Position numbers and translations under genes: made by a program
Shown: positions 20,265 to 31,254 of the stretch, one piece after another
How positions within the stretch are numbered: position 1 is the first letter of the stretch
Layout: each line of letters starts with the position of its first letter
Source: Aldrovandia affinis
Lineage: Eukaryota > Chordata > Actinopteri > Notacanthiformes > Halosauridae
Direction: 5' to 3'
Assembly (NCBI GenBank): GCA_029706075.1
Contig: JAINUG010000134.1
Coordinates: forward strand, 496,001 to 560,000
Length of the DNA stretch: 64,000 nt
The notes under the pieces: generated by a model
Told to the model about the DNA's origin: nothing
What the model saw: only the letters and a program-made list of their open reading frames with translations
Database searches by the model: none

Positions 20265-22215
20265 GTGCTCCAGCAGCTGTCAGTGGTGGATGGCCGGCTG
20301 ATGGACAGGGTGAATCAGCTAACCTATCCACTCTTTCCGAACAAAGACAGTCTGTTATATCAAGTAGTAATGAAGGCAGGAGCATGCATGGAGTTGCTGT
20401 TAGTGCCCCACCCATTTGTCCCCTCTGTGTTACATCTAGCCCACTCACTTGAGGACTGGTTGAGGACTACTGCTGCAGCTGTCCGGACTGCCAGCAGGTG
20501 GCACCACGGCCGCACCTACGGAGCCCGTTGATTCCTCTCCCCATAATTTCGGTCCCATTTAGTATGATCGCCATGGACCTGGTGTGACCACTTCCCCGAA
20601 GCAATAGAGGGCACTAATACATCCTGGTGATCCTCGATTACGCCACCAGAGGCTATCCCACTGTGCACCATGGCAACAAAAGACATTGCACGTGAGTTGT
20701 TGCTGATGTGTTCACGCGTCGGGCTTCGCGACGAGATCCTAACTGATCAAGGCACTCCCTTTATGTCCCGCATAATGAAGGACCTGTGCAAGCTGATGAA
20801 AATCACCCAACTGCGCACATCGGTGTACCATCCCCAGACAGATGGGCTGGTAGAACGATTTAACCAGACCTTAAAGCACATGCTTAAAAAGGTGATGGAG
20901 GCCGACGGTAAAAACTGGGATCAATTGCTGCCTTATTTAATGTTTTCTATTCGAGAAGTGCCACAGGCGTCCACAGGTGAAACAGCGGTCCTACCGCATT
21001 CCTGAGGTGAGGAGGGAGGCCGTCCAAATGGAGGTAAGGGCCATGCTGAAGGCAGGGATCATTGAAGAGTCGCACAGCGAATGGTGTAGCCCCATTGTGC
21101 TAGTCCCCAAACCAGATGGAACTATCCGGTTCTGTAATGACTTCCGCCAGCTCAACGCCATTTCTAAATTCGACGCTTACCCCATGCCCAGAATTGATGA
21201 CACTCTGGACCTCACTAAAGGCTATTGGCAGGTACCCCTGGCACCCGAGGCCAGAGAGAAGACAGCCTTCACCACCCCTGATGGCTTATTTCATTACCGG
21301 ATGCTGCCATTCGGGTTAAACAGGGCCCCGCCTACTTTTCAGAGGCTGATGGACCGGGTCCTCCGACCCCACCGAGACTACGCCGCCGCGTACCTGGACG
21401 ACATCGTCATTCATGGGGAGGAGTGGGAAAAACATGTGGAAGAAGTAAGTGCGGTGCTGCGAGCCCTGCTGACTGCTAACCCCAAGAAGTGTCGCCTAGG
21501 CTTGTGGGAAGCGGATTACCTGGGGTACACCATTGGTAGAGGATGCGTGAGGCCCCAGGTAAGGAAGGTGGACGCGATATGGGAATGACCCCGCCCCCGC
21601 ACCAAGAAGCAGGTACGCACCTTCAGAGGGCTCGCAAGCTATTACCGGCGCTTCATTCCCCACTTCTCCTCCCTAGCCAGCCCCCTGACAGACATGACCC
21701 GGAGCCGGCTGTCGGACAAGGTGGCGTGGACCGCAGAGATGGAGAAGGCCTTCCAGACACTAAAGGGAGCCCTGTGCTCGGGACCCGTGTTGGTGACCCC
21801 GGACTTCACCAAACCACTAGTGGTGCAGCTGGATGCGTCTGAGACAGGGGTGGGTGCCGTCCTTTCCCAACTACAAGGAGGTGAGGAACATCCAGTTACT
21901 TATATCAGCCGTAAACTTCTGCCCAGAGAACAGAAATACTCCAAGGTGGAAAAGGAGTGTTTGGCAATCAAGTGGGCTCTGGAAACGCTAAAATATTGGG
22001 GATGGCACTTCAACCTTGTCACCGACCATGCACCACTAGTGTGGATGTCCCGGAACAAGGACAACAACGCACGAGTCACCCGCTGGTTCCTATCCCTACA
22101 ACCATTTGCCTTCTCTGTCGTCCACAGGTCGGGAGCGGCCCACAGGAATGCAGATGCGCTGTCCCGGAGGTCCAGCTGGGAAGCTGGATCGCACCTCCCT
22201 CCCAGTCGGAGCTGA
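20265..22215 (+). pseudogene. Ty3/Gypsy pol, integrase before reverse transcriptase
   Basis: Reading rightward: a pre-integrase segment (LLYQVVMKAGACMELLLVP), a degraded CPDCQQVAPRP and MIAMDLV region, then integrase core sequence (DEILTDQGTPF, TSVYHPQTDGLVERFNQTLK) up to about 20975. Reverse transcriptase follows at once (PIVLVPKPDGTIRFCNDFRQ; active site AAYLDDIVIH), then RNase H (VVQLDASETGVGAVLSQ, NADALSRR) ending at 22215. A TGA at 21586-21588 interrupts the frame, about 12 codons are missing before LDLTKGYWQV, and frameshifts split the integrase. Gypsy elements with integrase upstream of reverse transcriptase are known (Gmr1 group). The join at 20970-20985 is abrupt, so a deletion or rearrangement is also likely. 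Confidence 0.75.
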
Positions 22216-22225
22216 GTTGGGGGTG

Positions 22226-22680
22226 TGTGGCAGCTGGGAGGGGGTAGTGAGGGAAATGGTCAGAGAGGGCCGGTATGTGGCAGTGCACTGGCTCCACCCC
22301 ATGCCCATATTAGGGCTTCCTGCTCAACAAGCTTCACCTGGGGAGAAGCACAGCGCACCTGGAAGTAATCACGGGGTTGAGTGGCCATGCTACAAGGCCA
22401 GGCAGAGTACCGCAAGGGAAATCAACCAAAGAGAGTGAGTAGGGAAAGGAGAGAGAAATACAGTGCAATAATTATTTTGATCATTGATTGATTGATTGAT
22501 TGATTTGGATAGGAGAATCCGCTTTGTGCAACAAACCTCGACCGTCTGACTACCCTACTGGAAAACCCGCCCTGGAACGTGAGAGAATCTGCTTCTGTGT
22601 ACCAACCCCAGCTATCAGCCCCAACGATTCTCAAGGATTACGGATTTCCTGCGAACCACCATTGACTCTCTCTCCCCCTT
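22226..22680 (+). repeat. Partial 3' LTR of the Gypsy element
   Basis: Directly after the RNase H stop there is a purine tract (GAGTTGGGGGTG) and then TGTGGCAGCTGGGAGGGGG, the expected PPT plus LTR start. No second copy exists in the window to confirm the LTR length. The right end is lost at or before the SINE near 22690. Confidence 0.5.
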
Positions 22681-22689
22681 TCCATTTCC

Positions 22690-22832
22690 ATTTCCATTTT
22701 ACATTTTAGGCATTTAGCAGACGCTCTTATCCAGAGCGACTTACACAGTTTACACTTCTTTACCCACAATCCATTTATACAGCTGGATATTTTACTGAAG
22801 CAATTCAGGTTAAGTACCTTGCTCAAGGGTAC
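22690..22832 (-). mobile_element. UnaSINE-like SINE, 3' part, split by ERV
   Basis: The minus strand ends in the shared tail (TCTGGATAAGAGCGTCTGCT then AAATGCCTAAAATGTAAAAT). The 5' part with the tRNA-derived head continues at 30351-30440, on the far side of the retrovirus. An unsplit but head-truncated relative lies at 38158-38358. Confidence 0.8.
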
Positions 22833-23206
22833 TGATAGAAAAATTCTGTTTCTGTACTTGAGTCTCTCAAAAAGTCTCACGCTTGCACATTGTGTGAAGC
22901 TGTGCCAAAAGAGATAGGCGGCAAGCTGTGAGCTAGTTAGCCGCCACAGTCTCAGGGTCAGAGCGGCCCTGCAGAAAAAGATTACCGAGGTTGTCTCAGA
23001 GAGGAAAGAAAACAACCGTCTCTTGATGGGCGAGGCTATAGCATTTGTCTAAATCATTGTGTATAAGAAGTGTTCTCTCCGGAAATGATTTGTTCATTGC
23101 CTGGCAGGGAGGCGGTGAACCCCGAATGCATTTGGTTGAATAAACTCTGTTGAATATTGGTTGTATGTTCTGTTTTCTCATTTGGTGCAAGTGTTCTCTA
23201 TTCACT

Positions 23207-24760
23207 TTAACCCCCTGAGGTCGGCTGGATCGGCGCCGATCCCAGCAGCAATACAAGTATATTACTATTTCTAATTTCGCGATATTTTATCATACACACG
23301 CGACAAAAACATTGACAGAAACCTTAGAATCGCGACTTTCCGATTTGAGCACTGGCAAATCAAATGGGATTTTTAAATTAGGTTAATTAGACCAAAAGTA
23401 AACCTTGTTTTTTACTCTGTTTTTACCTTTTAGTAACGTCCCCCTTCTATTGACATGGTAACTAGGTGCTAGTTTCGGGAGGTGTGGGGAGGGGCGTGGG
23501 GCCATGTGTGTGAAACGCCGGCGTAAACAACACAAACTGTGACAATTTGAAGCAAGATTTTATACAGACATACAATTTTATTCAAGATTTTTCTGCGCTG
23601 CAGTGTTTGAAAGCATCGATGAAAAGCGACGAAGACAATAACTGCGAAGAGTAAGTAACTATATTTGATTTGCCATGTTATCAAATAATAGTATTCACAG
23701 AAATTCCGTGTGTGAAATTGCAGCGTAAACAATGTCCCGAAATTATATCGGATCTTGTCTGTGTTTACGGTTGCAGCTGCCAGCAACAGCGGTGTATGCT
23801 GATATTTATTTGATTTACCATATTTTCAAATACTCGTGAAAATATATGAATTCCGCGTCTTGTGACTATACGAAAAAATCAGAATCATTGCAATGTAATA
23901 ATTAACGGGAGGATATTTAACCAGCTGGCATTCTGTTTCAAACTTGGACATTAAGCTTAGCTTGATAATACCTATTGTGATTAATGTTTCTTGCCTCTCG
24001 AGAACTTGTTTGTGTGCTTATTGTGGTTTAGATTCCCAGCGTTTAGTTTATTCCGAGATTTTGATTTTGTTTGTTCCTGATCGTTGGTTATTTTGTTTTG
24101 TCTTGTTTATGTCTTTCCGTGTCTTCGTGAGACACGGATTTTGCAGTCGTTTTCCTACAGACGTTTAAAGATGAATATCTTAAACTTTTGATCATGTGCC
24201 TGTGCCCAATGCCAGACTTTGGATGTTGTCAAACTGGCTTCTGTTGGTCGCAAGAAATGGCTACTCTGCAAGATGTCTTTGTCTGATGGCCTTTGACCAT
24301 GATCTTTCAGGTGTGGATCATGAATATTCAGTAAATTAGCATATAGCCCTCCCACAGCCTGAAATAAATGTGACCAGTTCTGATAAAAACAGGTTTTTAG
24401 CTATTTAGATCTCATATGTGCTAAAACATTTTCACACCCTTACATAACCAAGACCTTGATGAACAAACGCACATTGGCAAAACAATTCGTCACTATAGTT
24501 TAGTGTGTGCTTTCACAACTTTTGTGACAGCAGAAAAATTAACTATTTTTAACTTGTGTGTTTGTAGATCTATTTACAAGCTGCATATGATACTGACCAA
24601 ACTATTGATGGCATACAAATGTAGCTGTGATTGTCCTTCAAATAAAAATATTAAACACTTTGGAGTAAATGTGTGTTAAATTGATGAAATTGAGATAAAT
24701 ATCAGACCATGCCAAAATCAAAAAACATCGAAAAGCTTAGCACGGACCTCAGAGGGTTAA
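23207..24760 (+). mobile_element. piggyBac derivative B in the ERV LTR
   Basis: The ends are TTAACCCCCTGAGGTCGG and GGACCTCAGAGGGTTAA. The same site in the 3' LTR (30317-30320 region, TTCACTTTAAAGGTC) has a single TTAA and no insert, which is a direct empty-site comparison. Outer regions match derivative A, but B also keeps a short putative first coding exon at 23619-23650 ending in a GTAAGT donor. The transposase body is deleted and the C-terminal finger is decayed near 24180-24280. Confidence 0.9.
23619..23650 (+). pseudogene. Putative first exon of piggyBac transposase
   Basis: The ATG at 23619 encodes an acidic start (MKSDEDNNCEE) and runs into GTAAGT at 23651. The acidic N-terminus and an early intron fit piggyBac transposases, compare exon 1 of the element at 55594. 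There is no intact downstream exon. Confidence 0.45.
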
Positions 24761-24790
24761 AGGTCTTCTGAATTTCGTGAACCTAACAAT

Positions 24791-24809
24791 TGGGGGCTCG
24801 TTCCGGGAT
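24791..24809 (+). promoter_or_regulatory. tRNA-Pro-like primer binding site
   Basis: TGGGGGCTCGTTCCGGGAT begins two bases after the 5' LTR. It matches the proline primer site known from gammaretroviruses except for one extra T in the middle. Confidence 0.75.
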
Positions 24810-25069
24810 CCCAATATCTCACCGCACGGCGCAGAGGAAGGGCGTGAGGTCTGAACCGTGCACGGGGCTTGTTTCAGAGGCAAGTTTATTGAGAAAGTCC
24901 TCGGTCCGGATCGGGCAGGATCCTTGGATAATTAGCGAGGCCAGACGGCCAACGTTCCTCTGAAAGCGCGGTGAGTGACGGGATTTTTCCGAATTCTATT
25001 TAAGATAAAAGTGTGATATTGAACCTAGAGCCTTGACATAAAGGAGAGTGACAGAACATAGGTGTGACC

Positions 25070-26020
25070 ATGGGAAAGTGTAAGAGCAACGGTGGTTGTT
25101 GTTGTTGTTGTGGGTGTAAAGAAAGTGATGGTTAAGTTTACCTGCCTCAGGATTTAAGGGAAATGGAATTGAGGTTTACGGGGGCAGGAGATTGGGTTGA
25201 GCATGTGAAAATAAAAGTTTGATGGGAAGTTGCAGGTCCAGCAATGTGGCAAGCCTAATAAAAATTCTTTCAAAAAAGGGGGAAACGTGAACGTTTTTGT
25301 GGCGGGGGTTGTATGCCTGATTGGGTGGTGACACTCCCGGTCTCCGGGATGGGGTTCAAGTCCCTGCGGCGGTGTATACCTAATTAGGTGGTGACGCTCC
25401 CGGTCTCCGGGAGGGTGTTCAAGTCCCTGAGGTGTCTCTAATTAGTGTTCGGTTGGAGCCTAACGCGCCGAAAACGGCACACGTGAGGAACTGTTTTCTA
25501 TTAAAGTGTAAGGGTTACGCGTGGAACTTCTTAGGGGGAGGTTTGAGGTTTGACAAATAATTTATTATTATAAGTGTTTGTGAACAATTGCCTCTGGGAT
25601 TTACCTGGGGAGAATTTATAAAAGAAACTAAAGTCAAGTGTTTATTCATAGTATGAGTGAATAAAAAATGAATGTGACATGAATGCAATTGCGCCTGAGT
25701 ATGAGTGAATAAAAGTGTACGTAAAAATGTTGGACTATGTGCAAAATAAAAACGAAATGATAATGGCGTACCTAACCCGTCTTAAAAAAGTGTTTAATGC
25801 TAACAGTGGTCTTGAACCACCTGCAAATAATAACGATGGGGTTTATGCTGAAACTGAACAGCTGAAAAATGCGTTCTTGAACGGCCTCACTCCTGCATTA
25901 ACAATGTTAATTAAAAGATATGTAATTACGTGGGCAACGTGCCGATTGCAAGTGATAATAGAACATGCTATTAAGCTTGAGCGAACGGCTAGGGAAGACC
26001 AATTAAAATGAAACAAAAAT
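25070..26020 (+). pseudogene. ERV gag remnant
   Basis: An ATG at 25070 in good context opens MGKCK, a Met-Gly start compatible with N-myristoylation, followed by a Cys run made by a GTT-rich microsatellite-like stretch and then an early stop. A later frame (25715-26011) contains a capsid-like segment (RLKKVFNANSGLEPP, TEQLKNAFLNGLTPALTMLIK). No nucleocapsid zinc knuckle is visible. Non-coding insert-like DNA fills parts of the interval. Not functional. Confidence 0.6.
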
Positions 26021-26684
26021 AATATTGAATGTGATAGAATACTAATGGGTTGTCAGTCACGTCACCTGAATAGGTACTATTGGAAATAGTTTTGGGAATT
26101 CTATACAATTGATAGATTGGTATTACACATGGGAATTGATATACTGCCAGTCATGCACAACTGTGTGAATTTATTCCGTCCGAGCAGACAGCCCCAGCGA
26201 ACTCTTATATAGCACTGCTCTCTTCTTACCCCTGACTAAAGACATTTTGAATATTTGAGTGTTTCTGGAACATGCCGCAAATAAACGAAACGAGATGTTT
26301 AGGCACCATGTATAGTTGACCGAAATTGACTGGAATTCTAGTAAACTTGAGTGCAGGCAGAAATCCAAGGTTGTAAAAATATCATTGTTTGCTACTGTGC
26401 CTGTATGCATACACAACTGCAATTTGAACCGTACAGTATGCTGCTAGCTCTTTCCGATGACCATCCTAGTTTACATCAGAGAAATAATTAGGTATTGTAT
26501 GATGTTCTGCAAACATTCAGGGCTCAAAAAAAAAAAAAAAGAGAATAAAAGTAAAAAATGACGCATTCATTGTAGACAGCGAAGAATCTAAAAATGAATG
26601 ATCCATCTGATCTGCACGGTACTATGTACATTTTACATTTTTACATTTTAGGCATTTGGCAGTATCTGTGATTTTTTTTTTTAA
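26020..26684. other. ERV interior without recognisable coding sequence
   Basis: The protease and the first part of reverse transcriptase should lie here but are missing. A short piece at about 26627-26663 (ACATTTTAGGCATTTGGCAG) matches the tail of the SINE family at 22690, so a SINE scrap marks the deleted area. Confidence 0.5.
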
Positions 26685-28495
26685 CTCCTCCTGTATGTAG
26701 ACGACATATTGAATTGCTCTCCTTCTCGGAAAAGGCATGTTTGGACATTCTGGTCTCACAAGGCCAAGGAGATAAGCAAGGGGGGGTGTGGACCAGAAGT
26801 AAAATATCTGGGACGCGCTATCTCAGCTCGAGGCCGAGCCTTATTACAGGACAGGAAAACCTGCATCCTGATACTGCAGGCCCCAAAGCCTAAAATAAAA
26901 TAAAAACAGATGATATTTTTTTTAGGAATGATACATTTCCCGAACCTGGATGTGTAATTATGCACAATTGATGCAGCCACTGTTAGATTGTATTTACAGC
27001 AAACCAATGGAGGCTCGAGATCCAATCAAATGGACTCCTGAAGTCAACGAAGCCTTTGAGCAGGTAAAACAGGTTTGGAGGTAAGCAAAGACCAATTGCT
27101 TATTACTCCACAGAACTGGATCCTGTAGCACGAGGACTGCCATGCTGTATACAAGCTGTAGAAGCAGCAGCATTAGCAGTAAAAGCCTCACAAACCATAG
27201 TGTTATACCAACCATTGACACTGATGGTACCACATGTAGTTTCTGTATTACTACTGCAAACAAAACATACATTCTTGTCACCAGCAAGACAGCTGAGCTG
27301 TATGGCGACTCTACTAACAGCTCCTAATCTAACAATTGTAAAATGCACCACACTTAATCCGGCTACCTTGCTGACAACTGCTGAGGATGGAGATCCTCAC
27401 GATTGTGTAGCTGAAACATCTAGGTCTGTGGCAGCACGCCCCGGGTTAATGGACACACCCATTCATGACGCAGAAGTAACATTCTATGTGGATGGATCCT
27501 GAAAAAAGAATGACTTCCAACAGGTAAACCAATAACACATGCACCATTGATACTGGAACTGATTGTGGCAGTACAGAAACCCAAAACACTGACGAGAGGG
27601 AAATGTGCAACACATACGAAAGGAACAGATGAGGTGTCCCTGGGGAATGCATTCGCAGACTCTGCTGCAAAAGAAGCAGCTGCAGACACTCAGGGAGTGT
27701 TTAAAGAGATTGATTGCGTCACTCTCGATTACACTCTCTTGAGAGACATGCAACATGAAGCAGGGGTACCAGAGAAAAGGGGGGATGTGGGGTGATCAAA
27801 AATGTACTGAGAACGAAACTGGCCTGTGGGTGGGCCCAGAAAAGAAACCTGTATTACCGAGATCTTTGTTTACCATAGCTGCAGAGTTGAGTCATGGCAT
27901 ATGCCATGTCTCAAGAGGAGGGAGGGTAGATATGATAAACAAACGTTATACAACGTTTGGATTGACAAACAAAAAAAAAAAAAGTGTGTAAAAGGTGTTT
28001 AACATGTTTTGACTATTTGAATCTTGGATGATGGATTTCATCCACCTCACACCAAGTGAGGGGAAAAAGAGCTGCTTAGTAATGATTGACCCATTCTCAG
28101 GTTGGGTAGAAGCATACCCTACCTCAAAAAATTGATGCACAACTGTGGAAAAAATAATTTGTAGAGAAATGATACCTAGATGGGGAAAGCCTATCACCTA
28201 TCGCAATTTGGAGATAGAATATTAGAGGATAATTCCACATTGGCAGAGTATATGAATAAAATGTTATCTAATAAACAAGAAATGTGTAAACTCTTACAGC
28301 AGGAATACCAAAAGAAAAGCTGCAGGTCGGGGACTGGGTACTGATTAAAGATCCAAGGCACAAGGCGTGGCATCAACCAAGGAGGAAAGGGCCGTATCAG
28401 GTGCTACTAACAACTCCAACAGCAGTAAAGATTGCCGAGCGATCCACCTGGGTGCATCTGTCCCACTGTAAACAGGTAACAAAGGGTGAGTAGGT
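26685..28495 (+). pseudogene. ERV pol remnant: RT, RNase H, integrase
   Basis: The visible order is reverse transcriptase active site (LLYVDDIL at about 26690), connection (KWTPEVNEAFEQVKQ, near 27040), RNase H (FYVDGS at about 27480; SLGNAFADSAAKEAA near 27640), integrase core (WMMDFIHLTPSEGKK and VMIDPFSGWVEAYPTS, 28025-28130) and the integrase C-terminal GPY module ([28 protein letters not shown], 28320-28460). Frameshifts and stop codons occur between and within modules and the first half of reverse transcriptase is gone. Module order is that of a standard retrovirus. Confidence 0.8.
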
Positions 28496-28609
28496 ACCTA
28501 AAAGAGTTGTGCTCAGAAGGGAGAAGTCCGGCTACAAAGGGAGGTGTGAAATATAGAACACACCTGTCTCAAAACCGGTGAAGCAAACAACCCTCTTACT
28601 GGGATTTAG

Positions 28610-29700
28610 ACACAGCTATGGCGAACCTCCAGTGGCGGGCAGTGGGGTCTTTGACCATATTGATGATAATCACGGTATAAGAGGAAGAGATTTGTAAAAG
28701 CACAGCACAGAGCGTAAACAAGACCAACTGTTACGTATGCACACATCTACACTCTAGCGTTTGGGTTCTCAACTCATACAGGAACACTTAAATACTTTGA
28801 CCCAACCCACAAAATCACAACCAAAGTGAACTGCTATGAATATACTGACGGGAATAAATTGCACTGATTAACAAGGTTTATTACAAACCTCACGACAACA
28901 TTTGAGTACGCCCATTATGGTAGTACCATATACCCCGCATAAGACCTTTACAAAATGTGTACGAGGGAAGGGAACAGTCCCGGTGGGGGAGACATCCCAA
29001 TGCGATGGGACAGTGTACTCCTACTGTAAAAATAGAACCACCGGAACGCCCTTAAAAGAGACAAGGTGTTCCACGTTAGCACCTACAGAAAACGGCACTA
29101 GGGCAGTGGATGGATGGTACTGGCTTTGCGAACACAATGTGTACATAGCTCTGCCTAAGAAGTGGCATGGAACTTGTGCATATGCAATGCTAACTGACAA
29201 TACATGGGTAATAAGCGCTGAAACACAGGGTCGTGCAAAAAGATCCTTAGAGGATAAGCATGATGCAATATGGGGAAGTAATGTTCCAGAAGATCACAAA
29301 CTTTGGAGTGCAGGGAACAAAGCGGTTCTTAGTATTTTTCCCCAAATGGGGGTGGGCAAAGTAATGTTAAGGGTAGAGACAATAAACTACCGCCTGAGTG
29401 CATTGATCAATTTTACACTGAATGCAACCGAGAAGTATAAAAAAACGAGTTAACTGCACTTAGATTAATGACAATTCAAAATCGTATGGTCCTGGACCTC
29501 ATGACTGCCTCCAAGGGAGGAGTATGCCACATAATTGGAACTGCGTGTTGTACCTACATACCTGATAACGATGCGGGTGGTAAAACCATAGATCAAGCTA
29601 TGGAAGGTCTTAAGAAATTAGCCCTGGGTCAACAAAAAGACCTGATGACTGATGATGATCACCCAAATGATGCAAAGTACCCGTACCCGTAAAGTATCAG
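28610..29700 (+). pseudogene. ERV env remnant
   Basis: A surface-subunit-like frame (28902-29453) contains a furin-type RAKR site near residue 110. A second frame (29468-29692) carries the transmembrane-subunit ectodomain with the CX6CC motif (CHIIGTACC). The two frames are separated by a stop and a frameshift, the signal peptide region upstream is broken, and no intact membrane anchor is seen. It is not an intact or obviously domesticated env. Confidence 0.75.
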
Positions 29701-29944
29701 GCTTTGGCCCTGGAGGAGAGGGAAACTGATGAGTATGACAACCTAGAGTCTGAAGAAGGACAATCTGACTCTGGGAATGAAGAAATAATTGATCCTCCAG
29801 ACTAGGACGATACTGCCATGGCCTTGCAAAACTTGTTTAAAGATGTTTAAGCTTCTGCATTGAAATAAACTTGCTACGCGCAAAATGTGAAAAGATTCTA
29901 AATGTTTTATGACTATATGGGATAAAATCATAAAAAGGAGGGAT

Positions 29945-30350
29945 TGATAGAGAAATTCTGTTTCTGTACTTGAGTCTCTCAAAAAGTCTCACGCTTGCAC
30001 ATTGTGTGAAGCTGTGCCAAAAGAGATAGGCGGCAAGCTGTGAGCTAGTTAGCCGCCACAGTCTCAGGGTCAGAGCGGCCCTGCAGAAAAAGATTACCGA
30101 GGTTGTCTCAGAGAGGAAAGAAAACAACCGTCTCTTGATGGGCGAGGCTATAGCATTTGTCTAAATCATTGTGTATAAGAAGTGTTCTCTCCGGAAATGA
30201 TTTGTTCATTGCCTGGCAGGGAGGCGGTGAACCCCGAATGCATTTGGTTGAATAAACTCTGTTGAATATTGGTTGTATGTTCTGTTTTCTCATTTGGTGC
30301 AAGTGTTCTCTATTCACTTTAAAGGTCTTCTGAATTTCGTGAACCTAACA
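29945..30350 (+). repeat. ERV 3' LTR
   Basis: 406 bp, from TGATAGAGAAATTCTG to GAACCTAACA, followed by the GTAC duplication. It differs from the 5' LTR at about one position by eye (A to G at its eighth base) and lacks the piggyBac insert. Confidence 0.95.
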
Positions 30351-30440
30351 GTACAACAGCAGCGCCCCACCTGGGAATTGAACCTGCAACCTCTGAGTTA
30401 CAAGCCCAGCTCCCTAACCATTATACTACACTGCCAGCCC
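30351..30440 (-). mobile_element. UnaSINE-like SINE, 5' part
   Basis: The minus strand reads GGCAGTGTAGTATAATGGTT and then GCAGGTTCAATTCCCAGG, a tRNA-derived head with a good B box. It is the missing half of the SINE at 22690-22832. Confidence 0.8.
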
Positions 30441-30479
30441 ATAATACAATGTTTAAATCTTCCTCAAAAAAAAAAAAGT

Positions 30480-30690
30480 TAAAAGATTTTTACTAACCAT
30501 TTCCTTCCTGGTGTGACAGGTATGGTATGCAGCTGCCAACTATGATGTCTATTGCTGCATTACTGCACTGATCTCTTGTGCGAACAGTGATTGATCATAC
30601 CATGTATTAATGCACATCTTGGAAGTCGCTCTGGATAAGACCGTTTGCTAAATGCTTAAAGTGTAAATGTAAATGTAAAAATGAATCGCA
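30480..30690 (+). mobile_element. UnaL2-type LINE 3' tail
   Basis: Untranslated 3' end: GGTATGGTATGCAGCTGCC, CACTGATCTCTTGTGCGAAC, then CGCTCTGGATAAGACCGTTT and a TGTAAATGTAAATG tail. It is about 80 percent similar by eye to 47600-47800. No coding part remains. Confidence 0.7.
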
Positions 30691-31254
30691 AATTGAGCAT
30701 TTAATGGGGTTATACCAACTTTACCCTGTCATAAAAGAACCAACACTAATTACTGAGACCTCTGCAACATGTATTGAAAACTTAAGTTGCATGTTTTCTT
30801 TATTTTGGGCTCAGGCATGAATGTTTGTAGTGTTTTGTTCCCTCGTGTTTGTTCGCTGAGTTTTTACCTGCCTTTCTGAGTTTGAATTTTGCCCTCCTTA
30901 TTTTGTTCCGCATCAGTGTTTTATTTAGTTCCTATGTTTGATTTTGTTCCTTGTGTTTAATTTAATGAATTCGTTTTTTGTATTCCTGCCTCTTTGTTTC
31001 CCTGCACTTGGGTCCAATCCTTCGCCCCTCCTTTCAGCAACAGAGACATATTGGGGAAAGAAAACACTTATTTTGATATACAGATGCTACAAACAGTATA
31101 GGCAACAACTGTTTAGTGATTCTCCCAAAACAGCCCATTGGGGGACTGTTCTGAATTGCAATGATGTAAATACAGCATGAAAATCTTTCAAAAATGTATT
31201 TTTATGCATTGCTAATGGATCTCTTGGATGACTGAAAGCACTAGGGCTATTACG
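30691..31254. other. No recognisable feature
   Basis: T-rich non-coding DNA before the LINE fragment. Frames at 30938-31180 have no motif. Confidence 0.45.

Larger units (their letters stand above)
22833..24788 (+). repeat. ERV 5' LTR with piggyBac insert
   Basis: LTR sequence occupies 22833-23210 and 24761-24788; the rest is piggyBac derivative B. It starts TGATAGAAAAATTCTG and ends GAACCTAACA. An AATAAA is present at about 23142 (TTGAATAAACTC). Confidence 0.9.
22833..30350 (+). mobile_element. Endogenous retrovirus, gamma/epsilon-like, defective
   Basis: A 7.5-kb provirus with two 406-bp LTRs (the 5' copy counted without its piggyBac insert), a 4-bp target duplication GTAC (22829-22832 and 30351-30354), a tRNA-Pro-like primer site, and remnants of gag, pol and env in order. 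The GPY-type end of integrase, the CX6CC motif in env and the proline primer site point to the gamma/epsilon side of retroviruses. All three genes are broken by stops, frameshifts and deletions. The two LTRs differ at about one position by eye, which suggests a recent insertion of an already defective genome or LTR homogenisation. Confidence 0.9.

Noticed and set aside
22638-23015. Minus-strand frame repeated at 29837-30127
   Set aside because: It is the two LTRs of the endogenous retrovirus read on the opposite strand.
28902-29692. Domesticated env gene
   Set aside because: The surface and transmembrane parts are in different frames with a stop between them, and no signal peptide or membrane anchor is intact.
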